Of a stretch of 40,811 bases of DNA, positions 20,294 through 29,540 are shown one piece after another. Position 1 is the first letter of the stretch, and the number at the start of each line of letters is the position of its first letter. Source of the stretch: Chitinophagaceae bacterium. Its GTDB lineage: Bacteria > Bacteroidota > Bacteroidia > Chitinophagales > Chitinophagaceae. The stretch is taken from positions 1 to 40,811 of the forward strand of contig VFKL01000079.1 of the NCBI GenBank assembly GCA_009885535.1, written 5' to 3'. The position numbers were made by a program, and so were the translations under genes. Below the pieces are notes generated by a model. It had not been told where the DNA came from. It did no database searches and worked only from the letters and a program-made list of their open reading frames with translations.

Positions 20294-20824
20294 ATGATAA
20301 AAAATTGGTATGCCGTTTACACTAAGCCTAAATGCGAAAGAAAAGTTTCGTCTTTGCTTACTAAGAAAAAAATTGACAATTACTGTCCTTTAAACAAACA
20401 AACAAATAGTGAACATAGTGAGAAGGAAAAAGAATCGCTTAATCCACTATTCACTTCTTTTGTTTTTGTTTATACTTGTTCAGACAAAATTGAATACATC
20501 AAACAAATGAGTGACATCATCAATTTTGTATATTGGCTTGGTAGACCTGTTGAGCTGAAAGGAATCGAGATAGAGAACATTCAAGAATTTGTGGCCGCTT
20601 ATAATAATGTTTACATCGAAAAATCTGAAGTTTCATTAAATAAAATGGTTCGTGTGGTTACCAAACAGCCCATGATTTCAACTGAAAACGATGTTATAGT
20701 AATGAATCGTACCATCGTAAAACTTACACTTCCAACACTTGGTTTTACACTATGCGCACACACTAATTTCGATCATGTTGAAGTGTCTGAAACTGAGTAC
20801 AGAATCCCACAAATGATTTCATAG
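20294..20824 (+). CDS. UpxY/NusG-type (NGN) transcription antiterminator
   Basis: MIKNWYAVYTKPKCERKVSSLLTKKKIDNYCPLNKQ...PLFTSFVFVYT is the NusG N-terminal pattern; UpxY family proteins occur at Bacteroidota capsule loci. Start Met9 of the listed ORF. Confidence 0.9.
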   Translation: MIKNWYAVYTKPKCERKVSSLLTKKKIDNYCPLNKQTNSEHSEKEKESLNPLFTSFVFVYTCSDKIEYIKQMSDIINFVYWLGRPVELKGIEIENIQEFVAAYNNVYIEKSEVSLNKMVRVVTKQPMISTENDVIVMNRTIVKLTLPTLGFTLCAHTNFDHVEVSETEYRIPQMIS

Positions 20825-20897
20825 TAGAAACTTGCATAGTGTTAGCATTGCGAATAATTCTAATTCAGTAAAATAATCTTACACATTTAATTAATAC

Positions 20898-20934
20898 ACA
20901 ACTCGATTTTTTATCATTTAAAAAATCGAGTTGT
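20898..20934 (+). promoter_or_regulatory. perfect 16-bp-stem hairpin downstream of the antiterminator gene (candidate attenuator)
   Basis: ACAACTCGATTTTTTA-TCATT-TAAAAAATCGAGTTGT; both 16-nt arms are exact reverse complements with a 5-nt loop. Confidence 0.75.
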
Positions 20935-21103
20935 CTTATTGTATAGTGTCTATATCTCGTTGTTTGTATTAATTCAATATGAATAGTGTGTATTATAAAA
21001 AAAACTAACTAATTTTATCCATATTCAAAGTACTTATTACATATTGTACTAAGTAATTTGAAAACGTTTAATTTACCTCATTACCAACTATAACAAGAAA
21101 TAA

Positions 21104-22003
21104 ATGGAATTGTCCATCAGAAACATTGCTGCCTGGCTAATGTCTAACTTTTACATTATCACTGGGAAAATTAATAACGTAAAAAAATCGGCGAAAAATG
21201 GCGAAATTCTTTTTTCTGTGTATTTCCACAATCCAAGTAAAAAATTATTTGAAGGATGTGTGAAATGGTTTTTAAAAAATGGATTTTCAATCATTTCAAC
21301 TGAAGAGTTAAACTCAATCATTAGAAACAATAAACCAATTCCTGCTTCTTCTGTAGTGTTTACCGTTGATGATGGATGGAAAGAAAACAAGGAAAACATA
21401 GTAGCAGTTGCAGATTGTTATAAAATTCCGGTTACTATTTTTGTTACCACTTCGCCTGTAGAAACTGGAGAATCCTATTGGTGGTCTTATATACAAAAAG
21501 CATTCGATAAAAAGTTGACCAATCATTCTGTTGGAGCTTTGAAATTGGTACCCAACGAACAAAGAATGCAAGAATTGGAGCGTATTAAACCCAATGTACC
21601 CAACGATAGAGATGCATTAACGATTGAAGAGGTAAAAACCATTTCTCAATCACCATATATTTCAATAGGAAGCCACACGGTTACTCACCCTATTTTAACC
21701 ATGTGCAACGATGAAAAATCACAACATGAAATAGTTGAATCCAAAAAAACGCTCGAAAATTGGACAAACAAACCGGTTCAATTCTTTGCATTTCCAAATG
21801 GGAATTACACCCAAAGGGAAATAAATGTATTGAAATCCAATGGATTTCAGATGGCATTCACAACAAAACCCGAATATGTTACGTTAAATAGTTTTAAATC
21901 ACCATTTGAAATTCCAAGATTCGACGTTTTGGAAGATGTTTCTTTTGCAGAAAATATTATTCGTATGACTGGAGTATGGTTTGAAAAAAGAAACAATAAA
22001 TAA
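21104..22003 (+). CDS. polysaccharide deacetylase family protein
   Basis: VVFTVDDGWKENKENI (DD motif), ISIGSHTVTHPILTM (HxxxH), FAFPNGNYTQREINVLKSNGFQMAFTT: NodB-like domain. Confidence 0.93.
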   Translation: MELSIRNIAAWLMSNFYIITGKINNVKKSAKNGEILFSVYFHNPSKKLFEGCVKWFLKNGFSIISTEELNSIIRNNKPIPASSVVFTVDDGWKENKENIVAVADCYKIPVTIFVTTSPVETGESYWWSYIQKAFDKKLTNHSVGALKLVPNEQRMQELERIKPNVPNDRDALTIEEVKTISQSPYISIGSHTVTHPILTMCNDEKSQHEIVESKKTLENWTNKPVQFFAFPNGNYTQREINVLKSNGFQMAFTTKPEYVTLNSFKSPFEIPRFDVLEDVSFAENIIRMTGVWFEKRNNK

Positions 22004-22011
22004 AAAATAGC

Positions 22012-23337
22012 ATGAGTTTTTTAAAGCTTTTAGCATTTCTAAATGTGTTTATTTTTTTAGGGATTATGCTGTTCGGTAAAATGGAGCGAAACAAAGCTTT
22101 TATACTTTTCATATTACTTTCATACCCATTACAACATATTCTTTTATTTGCCGACTTACATTCATTTGATGTAATTGTTTTTTCTTTTTATTTTATTTTT
22201 TACAAAAGAAAGGGGTTAAAAAACAATGAAACAATTATTTATGGGTATTTATTAGCATTTTTGGCATTAATCGTAATTGTTGGATTTGTTTTTTCTACCG
22301 TGGGAATTGATAGCGAAAATATAATTAAATTCATTACAATTTTTCCCATTTTTATTTACGGAAAGATTTTTATAGACGAATGTATTTCCGATCCTACATT
22401 TTTGGAATCAATTTTAAAGTGCTTTAGGTTTATGCTTGGATTTGGCTTATGTTTTCTTATTCTACAAATGGCCTTTGGCTTAAAAGTATCATTAGTAAAA
22501 ACATTAAACCCAAATGTAATTATCACAAATAGTATAAGATACCCTGGCATATTTTCTGATCCACAACAATTTTCTCAGTTTTTAGGCGCTTGTAGTTTTT
22601 TATGCTTAATAAAATTTGATGATCAAAAATTACCAAAAATCAATTTGGTACTTTTTGGGTTATCCGTAATAAGTATAATGGCGGCAGGCGGTAGAGCAGG
22701 ATTAATGGGCTGGGTTCTTGGATTATTATTTGTTTTGTTTTTTAGCAAACCAAAATATAAAATCGCGATTGTTTTATCAGCGGTAATAATCTTTTTCATT
22801 GCGCTTAATTTTCAAGATAAGCTTTCCATTTTCAATAGAGGTAGCGATTTGAATGAAACGTATGATTTCAGAGCAAGCATTTGGGCTGATGCCTTTGAAA
22901 TTTTTGAACAAAACTTATATTGGGGTATTGGATTGGGCAATTATGGAAAATATGTTTTTCTACATTATCCAGATCAAATTTGGATGATAAACAATGAAGT
23001 ATCATCCTTTGACCAACCCGAAAGCGGCTACCTTTTAATATTAACCGAAATGGGTGCTTTAGGCTTTGCATCAATTTTTACTTTTGTCATTTTTCCTATC
23101 ATTCAAACTTTTTACTATTATTTAAAAACAAAAGATATAAACTTCATTCTGATGATCTCAAGTATGATTTGTTGGTTAATTGGTTTTTATTCCACATATT
23201 CCTTTGGAGATATTAGAATTAAAATTTTGGTAGGATCAATCATTGCTTTAATGATCGTTTATAGAACTATATTGAAATCAACTGATCAAATTGAGCTTGA
23301 GGAAGAAAACGTAACTGAAACCCTTACAGAAAACTAA
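22012..23337 (+). CDS. O-antigen ligase/polymerase-like protein (Wzy-like)
   Basis: Polytopic, large hydrophilic loop, YWGIGLGNYGKYVFLHYP and SGYLLILTEMGALGFASIFTF typical of Wzy_C/O-antigen ligase family. Confidence 0.85.
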   Translation: MSFLKLLAFLNVFIFLGIMLFGKMERNKAFILFILLSYPLQHILLFADLHSFDVIVFSFYFIFYKRKGLKNNETIIYGYLLAFLALIVIVGFVFSTVGIDSENIIKFITIFPIFIYGKIFIDECISDPTFLESILKCFRFMLGFGLCFLILQMAFGLKVSLVKTLNPNVIITNSIRYPGIFSDPQQFSQFLGACSFLCLIKFDDQKLPKINLVLFGLSVISIMAAGGRAGLMGWVLGLLFVLFFSKPKYKIAIVLSAVIIFFIALNFQDKLSIFNRGSDLNETYDFRASIWADAFEIFEQNLYWGIGLGNYGKYVFLHYPDQIWMINNEVSSFDQPESGYLLILTEMGALGFASIFTFVIFPIIQTFYYYLKTKDINFILMISSMICWLIGFYSTYSFGDIRIKILVGSIIALMIVYRTILKSTDQIELEEENVTETLTEN

Positions 23338-23347
23338 AGCGATTACA

Positions 23348-24787
23348 TTGAGAAACATATTTAACCTAAAATCTTCTTTTAAAAATAAACTGTTTACCAA
23401 TAGTGTTTGGGGTGTTGTTTCTAACATTATTCAAAATATACTTTTCAGTGTTTTCTTTGTGATTATTGCAAGAATTTATTCTAAAGCAGATTTTGGTCAC
23501 TATGTAATTGCAAATACACTTTACTCATTTATGTTGGGATTTTCATCATTAGGTCTTGGACATTGGTTTATAAGAGAAATCATAAACAATGAAAACAAAT
23601 CAACACTAACGAATAAATTTTTTAAAGTACAGTTATTAATTGGTATTTTTTTTTATGTTATAAATGTGATTGCTTCATACTTGCTTTATGACAACCAAAT
23701 GATTCGTACACTTTCAGTAATCATTGGCATTAACATCATTTTCGATAATATTATCAATGTAATTAAGTCGTTGAATATCGCTTATCAAGAACAACAAAAA
23801 ACATTTTTACTTTTAACAGTTGAAGCTGTATTGAAATTTTTAGTTGGATGTCTACTTTTAATTTACAAATTAGATATGATTTTGCTTTCTTTAATATTAA
23901 TTGGATTGCGACTTATCACATTGAATCTTTTCATCAAAATGGGCAGTTCAAATTCAATTGGATTGAAAGAAATCATTCGGGTTAAAATCGACTGGACTGA
24001 AATAAAAAAAATTATTTTATCCAATTGGTCATTTATCATAATCAGTAGCTTGTCGGTTGTAAATTGGAGAATTGGTAATATTCTTGTTTCAAAAATCTTA
24101 ACCATTCAAGATGTAGCTAATTATGAAATTGCGTTTAAATTCTTTTCCCTTGCATATCTAATTCCTATTATCGTAACTTCTTCTTTATATCCAATGCTGA
24201 TTAATGCTTTCAAAGATGGGCCAGAAAAATTAAAATCTTTATATAATAAGGCCTATTTGCCATTATGTATTTATGGTTTACTTTCTTTTACTTTTGTTTA
24301 TGCATTTGCTGATTATTTAGTTCCATTTGTATTTGGCAAAAGCTATAACGATACTGCTTTGTATTGCAAACAAATGTTTTATGTAATGCTCATTTTTCCA
24401 ACTATTTTTTTACAAGCGAATGTTATTTTAACCCTTAAGCTTGAGAAATTTGACATGATTTGTAATATTATAAGTGTGTTGGTAAATGTGGGCATTTGTA
24501 TCATTGGGTTTCATTTTTACAAGTCGCTAACTGTAGTAAATGTTGCTATTTTCACGTCATTTTTTGTTTTCCACATCATTCAAGACGTCATTCTTATTAA
24601 AAATAAAATAACCAGTATAAAACACGTACTGCTCTTCTATTTATTCACAACGATTGCTATTGCATTTTATATTCTATCTGATTTCTATTTGAATTCTGGA
24701 ATAAATTTCATGCTTTTTTGGGCAATCATTTTAATAATTGGAATTAGCCAATTCAAGAAAATTAAAATTGCTTACTCTACAAAATAA
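23348..24787 (+). CDS. polysaccharide flippase (Wzx-like, MATE/MOP superfamily)
   Basis: TTG start; 12-14 TM helices, NSVWGVVSNIIQNILFSVFFVIIARIYSKADFGHYVIANTLYSF is a classic Wzx N-terminus. Confidence 0.92.
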   Translation: MRNIFNLKSSFKNKLFTNSVWGVVSNIIQNILFSVFFVIIARIYSKADFGHYVIANTLYSFMLGFSSLGLGHWFIREIINNENKSTLTNKFFKVQLLIGIFFYVINVIASYLLYDNQMIRTLSVIIGINIIFDNIINVIKSLNIAYQEQQKTFLLLTVEAVLKFLVGCLLLIYKLDMILLSLILIGLRLITLNLFIKMGSSNSIGLKEIIRVKIDWTEIKKIILSNWSFIIISSLSVVNWRIGNILVSKILTIQDVANYEIAFKFFSLAYLIPIIVTSSLYPMLINAFKDGPEKLKSLYNKAYLPLCIYGLLSFTFVYAFADYLVPFVFGKSYNDTALYCKQMFYVMLIFPTIFLQANVILTLKLEKFDMICNIISVLVNVGICIIGFHFYKSLTVVNVAIFTSFFVFHIIQDVILIKNKITSIKHVLLFYLFTTIAIAFYILSDFYLNSGINFMLFWAIILIIGISQFKKIKIAYSTK

Positions 24788-24794
24788 AAAAATA

Positions 24795-25961
24795 ATGAAG
24801 GTTGCTTTTTATACATCAGCGTATTTTATTGATTGTGCCATTGAAACCATACAATCAATTAAAGACAAAGTTTCTTTGCATTTGTACATTGAGATCTCAG
24901 AGATTTCAAAAAAATCAACTATTTTAAATATTGACAATCTCCAATCATTTGACTTTATTGAAGATGCGGAAAAAGTATTAGGACCAGAGCAATGGATAAA
25001 GTTCAAACCTTATTTTGATGGCATTACAATGGTTAAATTTATTGTGCATAAAAACAGTAAAAGCTTATCGATTGAAAGTCTATTTTCTGCAATGAAACTT
25101 GGTAAATATTTTCAAAAAATGAACTTCGACATTATGCATTTTGACAATATTTCTCAACGCAGTTTTGGACTTTATCCATTTTTAAATAAAACAAAATTGG
25201 TCATCACCCTTCATGATCCTAAGCCACATACCGGCGAAAACAGTTGGAAAACTTATTTAAAATTCAACCTTTATGTTCCAAAAGCTAAAGCATTTATTCA
25301 ATACGCTGAATTTTCAAAAACGTTATTAAAAAAAGTTTTTCCTAAGGTAAATGTACCTGTAAATTGTATCCAACTTCTACCCTATTCTTTTATGAGAAAT
25401 TATTTACCAAAAGAACGAAAGTTGGATAATAGCATTCTTTTTTTTGGTAGACTATCTCCTTACAAAGGCGTTGATTTGCTTTTAAATGCAATCCCAATTG
25501 TTTTAGAGAAATATCCCAATCAACAATTTGTAATTGCAGGAAGTACAAGCTATGATTTTCATTTTGATGAAGTATTAATTTCAACATACAAAAACAACAT
25601 TACAATTATAAACAAATATTTATCCTTAGAAGAAGTTGCTGCCCTAATTGATAAATGTGCTTTTGTGGTTTGTCCTTATAGGGATGCTACTCAAAGCGGG
25701 GTTTTGAGTACAACTTTTGCGTTTGGAAAAACGGCAATTGCATCAAATGTTGGCTCTTTTAGGGAATATATTACTGATGGAATAAATGGTTTAATTTCAG
25801 AACCAGATGCAATCGATTTGGCAAAAAAAATAATCATGGCAATTGAAAATGATTTTTATAAAAAATTAGAATCAAATGTAAATTCAAGCCACACCCCAGA
25901 AAAGCTAAATAAATTTGGTGACATCATTTTGTCGACTTATCAAAATGTATTAAAAGCATAA
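24795..25961 (+). CDS. glycosyltransferase family 4 protein
   Basis: NSILFFGRLSPYKGVDLLLNAIPIVLEKYPNQQFVIAG and CPYRDATQSGVLSTTFAFGKTAIASNVGSFREYITDGINGLI. Start reset to 24795 (MKVAFYTSAYF). Confidence 0.94.
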   Translation: MKVAFYTSAYFIDCAIETIQSIKDKVSLHLYIEISEISKKSTILNIDNLQSFDFIEDAEKVLGPEQWIKFKPYFDGITMVKFIVHKNSKSLSIESLFSAMKLGKYFQKMNFDIMHFDNISQRSFGLYPFLNKTKLVITLHDPKPHTGENSWKTYLKFNLYVPKAKAFIQYAEFSKTLLKKVFPKVNVPVNCIQLLPYSFMRNYLPKERKLDNSILFFGRLSPYKGVDLLLNAIPIVLEKYPNQQFVIAGSTSYDFHFDEVLISTYKNNITIINKYLSLEEVAALIDKCAFVVCPYRDATQSGVLSTTFAFGKTAIASNVGSFREYITDGINGLISEPDAIDLAKKIIMAIENDFYKKLESNVNSSHTPEKLNKFGDIILSTYQNVLKA

Positions 25962-26027
25962 CATTATTAACACTTGAATTTTTCATTTTAGAAAAGTACA
26001 AAAGCTGACAACCTAGTATAATTAATT

Positions 26028-27194
26028 ATGATTAAAGTACTAATTCCTATAAACGAGTTTCCAACGGATATCAACAATATCAGAGGCGGCGTGCATGCTG
26101 CTTTAAAAAATCTATTGATTGGATTTTCAAATAAAGAAATAATTGTTCGTGTTATCTCCTTCAATAAAGAAATCAAACAAAACACCATTAAAAAATTTGC
26201 GGACAATATTGAAATCCATTACACATTTGAAGGCGCACTACCCTTTCATTCGTTAAATTATTTTTTTATCGATTCCTTTAAATTAAAAAAACATGTCAAA
26301 GCATTCAAACCTGATATCATTCATTTTGAAGCGGGAGATGCTTTTTTACTGTCTCAATTATTGATTAATAAAAAGATACCCTATTTACTTACCATTCATG
26401 GTATTGCAATTGCTGAAGGAAAAGTTGAACGAAGCTTACACAAAAAATTGAGTTCCTATTTTAACGGATTTCTTGATAAATTACTATTTCCTAAAAACAT
26501 TATACACCTTTCTAATTACTCGAAAAAAATATATGCCAATAAAAAAATTGACAATCAAGTCATTATTCCAAACGCTTTAAGTGAACATTTTTACAACCTC
26601 CAACTGAAATCTACAACTGAAAACAAATTGATTTTTATTGGCGTATTAAATGATAATAAAAATTTATTACTGCTACTTGAAGCCATGAAAATGCTAAACA
26701 AAAAAAACATGCATTTCCATCTAGATGTTTTGGGTGATTTTAAAGATTTGAACTACAAAACAACAATAGAAGATTTCATTAGTCAAAACCAATTACAAGA
26801 TCAAGTATATTTTCATGGTTGGGTTAAACAAAGTGATACATTAAAGTTGATAGAAGCTGCTGATATTTTAGTACTTGCTTCAAAACAAGAATCGCTTCCT
26901 ATGGTAATTGCAGAATCAATGGCTGCTGGAAAAGCGATAGTTGCTTCAAACATTGGTGGCGTTTCTGAAATGGTACAACAAAATGTAAATGGCTTTTTGT
27001 TTGAGCCAAATAAAGTTTCAGCACTTTCAGATTGCCTGGAGAAATTATATAACAATAACAACACGATTCAACAGTTTTCAGTTGCGTCTAATAAAATAGC
27101 ATCGACGATGTTTCACTGTAATGAGATTGCAAAACAAACAATTTCATTTTACCAAAAGATATTATCTAATAATAATTTTAAACAAATTTTATAA
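26028..27194 (+). CDS. glycosyltransferase family 4 protein
   Basis: IRGGVHAALKNLL, IIHFEAGDAFLLSQL, NKLIFIGVLNDNKNLLLLLEAMKML, VLASKQESLPMVIAESMAAGKAIVASNIGGVSEMVQQNVNGFLFEP. Confidence 0.95.
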   Translation: MIKVLIPINEFPTDINNIRGGVHAALKNLLIGFSNKEIIVRVISFNKEIKQNTIKKFADNIEIHYTFEGALPFHSLNYFFIDSFKLKKHVKAFKPDIIHFEAGDAFLLSQLLINKKIPYLLTIHGIAIAEGKVERSLHKKLSSYFNGFLDKLLFPKNIIHLSNYSKKIYANKKIDNQVIIPNALSEHFYNLQLKSTTENKLIFIGVLNDNKNLLLLLEAMKMLNKKNMHFHLDVLGDFKDLNYKTTIEDFISQNQLQDQVYFHGWVKQSDTLKLIEAADILVLASKQESLPMVIAESMAAGKAIVASNIGGVSEMVQQNVNGFLFEPNKVSALSDCLEKLYNNNNTIQQFSVASNKIASTMFHCNEIAKQTISFYQKILSNNNFKQIL

Positions 27195-27203
27195 ATAAGA
27201 TTA

Positions 27204-27953
27204 ATGATAAATTATACTAAAAAATTCAAATTTTTTAATGTTCACGAAAGATGGTTTCAATATCATTTTAATTGGAAAGATGCTTTTTCAATGGTGAGGT
27301 TATTGCATTTAAAAGAAAAATCAAATCAGTTTATTCCAGCCATTAGAAATACAACACATACGGTTGAACTAAATCTTGAACCAGAGATTAATGCCATTTT
27401 CAGTAGTTTTTCGAATACCATAAAACAAGAAATAAAGAAGTCAAAGGCCGAAGGTGTTATTTGTACTTTTAATAATCATAATATTGAATTTTTTGTATCC
27501 TTCTACAACGAATTTGCACAAGCTAAAAATATTTATACGACCAATGTGGAAAGAATTAATGAAATGAAGGATTTTTTCTACATTTCGTATGCACAATTAA
27601 ATGACGAAGTTTTGGTTGCACACAGTTATCTTGTTGATCCTAAAATGAAAATTGTTCGTTTGTTTCATTCTGCTAACAGAAGACTTGATGCTTCAATAGA
27701 CAGTAAATTAATTGGCAGAGCAAATAAATGTTTAACTTTCGAAGATATTCTACATTTTAAAAACTTAGGAATTGAAACCATGGACTTTGGTGGTTATGCA
27801 AATAATACCACAAACAAAAGCCTAAAAGGAATAAATGATTTCAAATTGGCTTTTGGTGGAAAAGTTGTAGAATGTATTAATTATGACTCCATTTTTTATT
27901 TCATTGTTAAAAATGTTTTTGAGATTTTTAAAAAGAGAAAAACAAATAAATGA
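27204..27953 (+). CDS. FemAB/GNAT-like acyltransferase, paralog 1
   Basis: 249 aa; C-terminal METMDFGGYANNTTNKSLKGINDFKLAFGGKVVE matches the FDFGG...GIxxFKxxFGG pattern of FemAB-like acyltransferases. Similar to the next two ORFs. Confidence 0.72.
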   Translation: MINYTKKFKFFNVHERWFQYHFNWKDAFSMVRLLHLKEKSNQFIPAIRNTTHTVELNLEPEINAIFSSFSNTIKQEIKKSKAEGVICTFNNHNIEFFVSFYNEFAQAKNIYTTNVERINEMKDFFYISYAQLNDEVLVAHSYLVDPKMKIVRLFHSANRRLDASIDSKLIGRANKCLTFEDILHFKNLGIETMDFGGYANNTTNKSLKGINDFKLAFGGKVVECINYDSIFYFIVKNVFEIFKKRKTNK

Positions 27954-28693
27954 TCAGTTTCAAAAAAAAGTTTTATTTCTGGAAATTAACCGATACTTGG
28001 TTTCGATTTGATAAGGGATTATATAACGTTTTCTCTCTGAGAAAATATAGTTTCGTTCAAAACCATGAGCAAATAAAAAATTCGTTTTGTTTTAAAGAAA
28101 TCTCTCATACTTTAATTACTGACCTTACACAGGATTCTGAAAGCATTCTATCCGCCATAAGCAAATCGGTTTTGAAAGAAGCCAAAAAAGCTGAATCCGA
28201 AGGCATTACATGCATCTTTAATAATGATATTGAAAAATTCATCGAATTCTATAACAAGTTTGCTGGAAATAAACAGCTTTACCAGTTTAATAAAAAATTT
28301 ATTACTGAATATAAAGATTTCAATACAATTGCATATGCCGTAAAAGATGGAGAAATTTTAGCTGCTCATTTTTATCTGGTTAGTAAAAAATTCAAATTGG
28401 TTAGATCTTTTTTATCCGGATCTAGAATTGCGGATGAACAATTTGATAAAAGAACGCTTGGTATGGCGAATAAGTTTTTAAAAATTGAAGCCATACATTA
28501 TTTCAAAAAATGCAATTTTGAAACTTTTGATTATGGTGGCATTGTATTAAATACCGATAATGAATCTCTAAAAGGAATTACTGAATATAAAATGTCTTTT
28601 GGTGGGAAAGTAACAACTGACGTTAGTTTTTTAAGTCCCATTTATTTTGTTCTTCTAAAAATCTTTTCTTTTATAGACCGTCGCTACAAATAA
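27950..28693 (+). CDS. FemAB/GNAT-like acyltransferase, paralog 2
   Basis: 247 aa; FETFDYGGIVLNTDNESLKGITEYKMSFGGKVTT; ATGA overlap of 4 nt with paralog 1. Confidence 0.72.
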   Translation: MISFKKKFYFWKLTDTWFRFDKGLYNVFSLRKYSFVQNHEQIKNSFCFKEISHTLITDLTQDSESILSAISKSVLKEAKKAESEGITCIFNNDIEKFIEFYNKFAGNKQLYQFNKKFITEYKDFNTIAYAVKDGEILAAHFYLVSKKFKLVRSFLSGSRIADEQFDKRTLGMANKFLKIEAIHYFKKCNFETFDYGGIVLNTDNESLKGITEYKMSFGGKVTTDVSFLSPIYFVLLKIFSFIDRRYK

Positions 28694-28706
28694 ATAAAAA
28701 AACGCT

Positions 28707-29456
28707 ATGATACAATTTAAAAAGAAATTTTACTGCTTTCAACTCAAAGAAAGTTGGTTTATATTAAATGATTCGATTTTTAAAAACTTGGGCTTGGTGA
28801 GTTATTTCTGTGTGCAAAATCCGCCAAGTAAAACGCCAATTGGATTATGTGAAGATTTTTCCTACACTTTATCTATAGATCTTAACCAAGAAATTGAACA
28901 AATAAAATCAAAGTTCAAAGCTAATCTTAAAAATAAAATCAACCAGGGTGAAAAACTGACTTTTGACATTGTTTTTAATAAAGACATTTCAACTTTTATA
29001 GATTTTTATAACCAGTTTGCCGGCAGGAAGAACATCTATCAAATGAACGAACAAATGAAAAAAGCCCTACCACAAAATCGGTTTTTGGTGGGTTATTCAA
29101 CATTGAATGGTGAAATTTTAAGTGCTAATTTATATATTTATGATGATGAATTAGGAATCGTGCGATGGTTTCTTGGAAGTAGTTCGCGACTAAATGATAA
29201 TGTAGATAAAAAAACAATTGGGATTTCTAATAAATTTCTTTTATTCAAATCATTAATTCATTTTAAAGAATTAAAACTACAGAAATTTGATTTCGGCGGT
29301 TATGCTGAAAATACCACAAACAAAAGTTTAAAAGGAATAAATGATTTCAAAGCTGCTTTTGGAGGTGAAAAAGAAAAATGTATCTCTTATCATTCTTTGC
29401 TGTACTGTTTTTTATTAAAAATATCTCAAAAATTAGATAGGAGATTTTCAAATTAA
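28707..29456 (+). CDS. FemAB/GNAT-like acyltransferase, paralog 3
   Basis: 249 aa; LQKFDFGGYAENTTNKSLKGINDFKAAFGGEKEK; N-terminal FKKKFY and mid-domain FYNQFAGRKNIYQ shared with paralog 2. Confidence 0.72.
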   Translation: MIQFKKKFYCFQLKESWFILNDSIFKNLGLVSYFCVQNPPSKTPIGLCEDFSYTLSIDLNQEIEQIKSKFKANLKNKINQGEKLTFDIVFNKDISTFIDFYNQFAGRKNIYQMNEQMKKALPQNRFLVGYSTLNGEILSANLYIYDDELGIVRWFLGSSSRLNDNVDKKTIGISNKFLLFKSLIHFKELKLQKFDFGGYAENTTNKSLKGINDFKAAFGGEKEKCISYHSLLYCFLLKISQKLDRRFSN

Positions 29457-29511
29457 AAGTGAAAATTTAAAAGTAAAAAAAATGAATCATCAAAGAAAAA
29501 TAGCTTTTAAT

Positions 29512-29534
29512 ATTTTGCATTTTGACTTAATTAT
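29512..29534 (+). repeat. 23-nt start-codon-proximal motif
   Basis: ATTTTGCATTTTGACTTAATTAT, 6 nt upstream of ATG 29541; identical to 38215-38237. Confidence 0.85.
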
Positions 29535-29540
29535 GAGCAA

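Noticed and set aside
20898-20934. Recombinase-invertible promoter flanked by inverted repeats
   Set aside because: Only one hairpin-forming palindrome is present; no second distant inverted copy and no invertase gene in the window.
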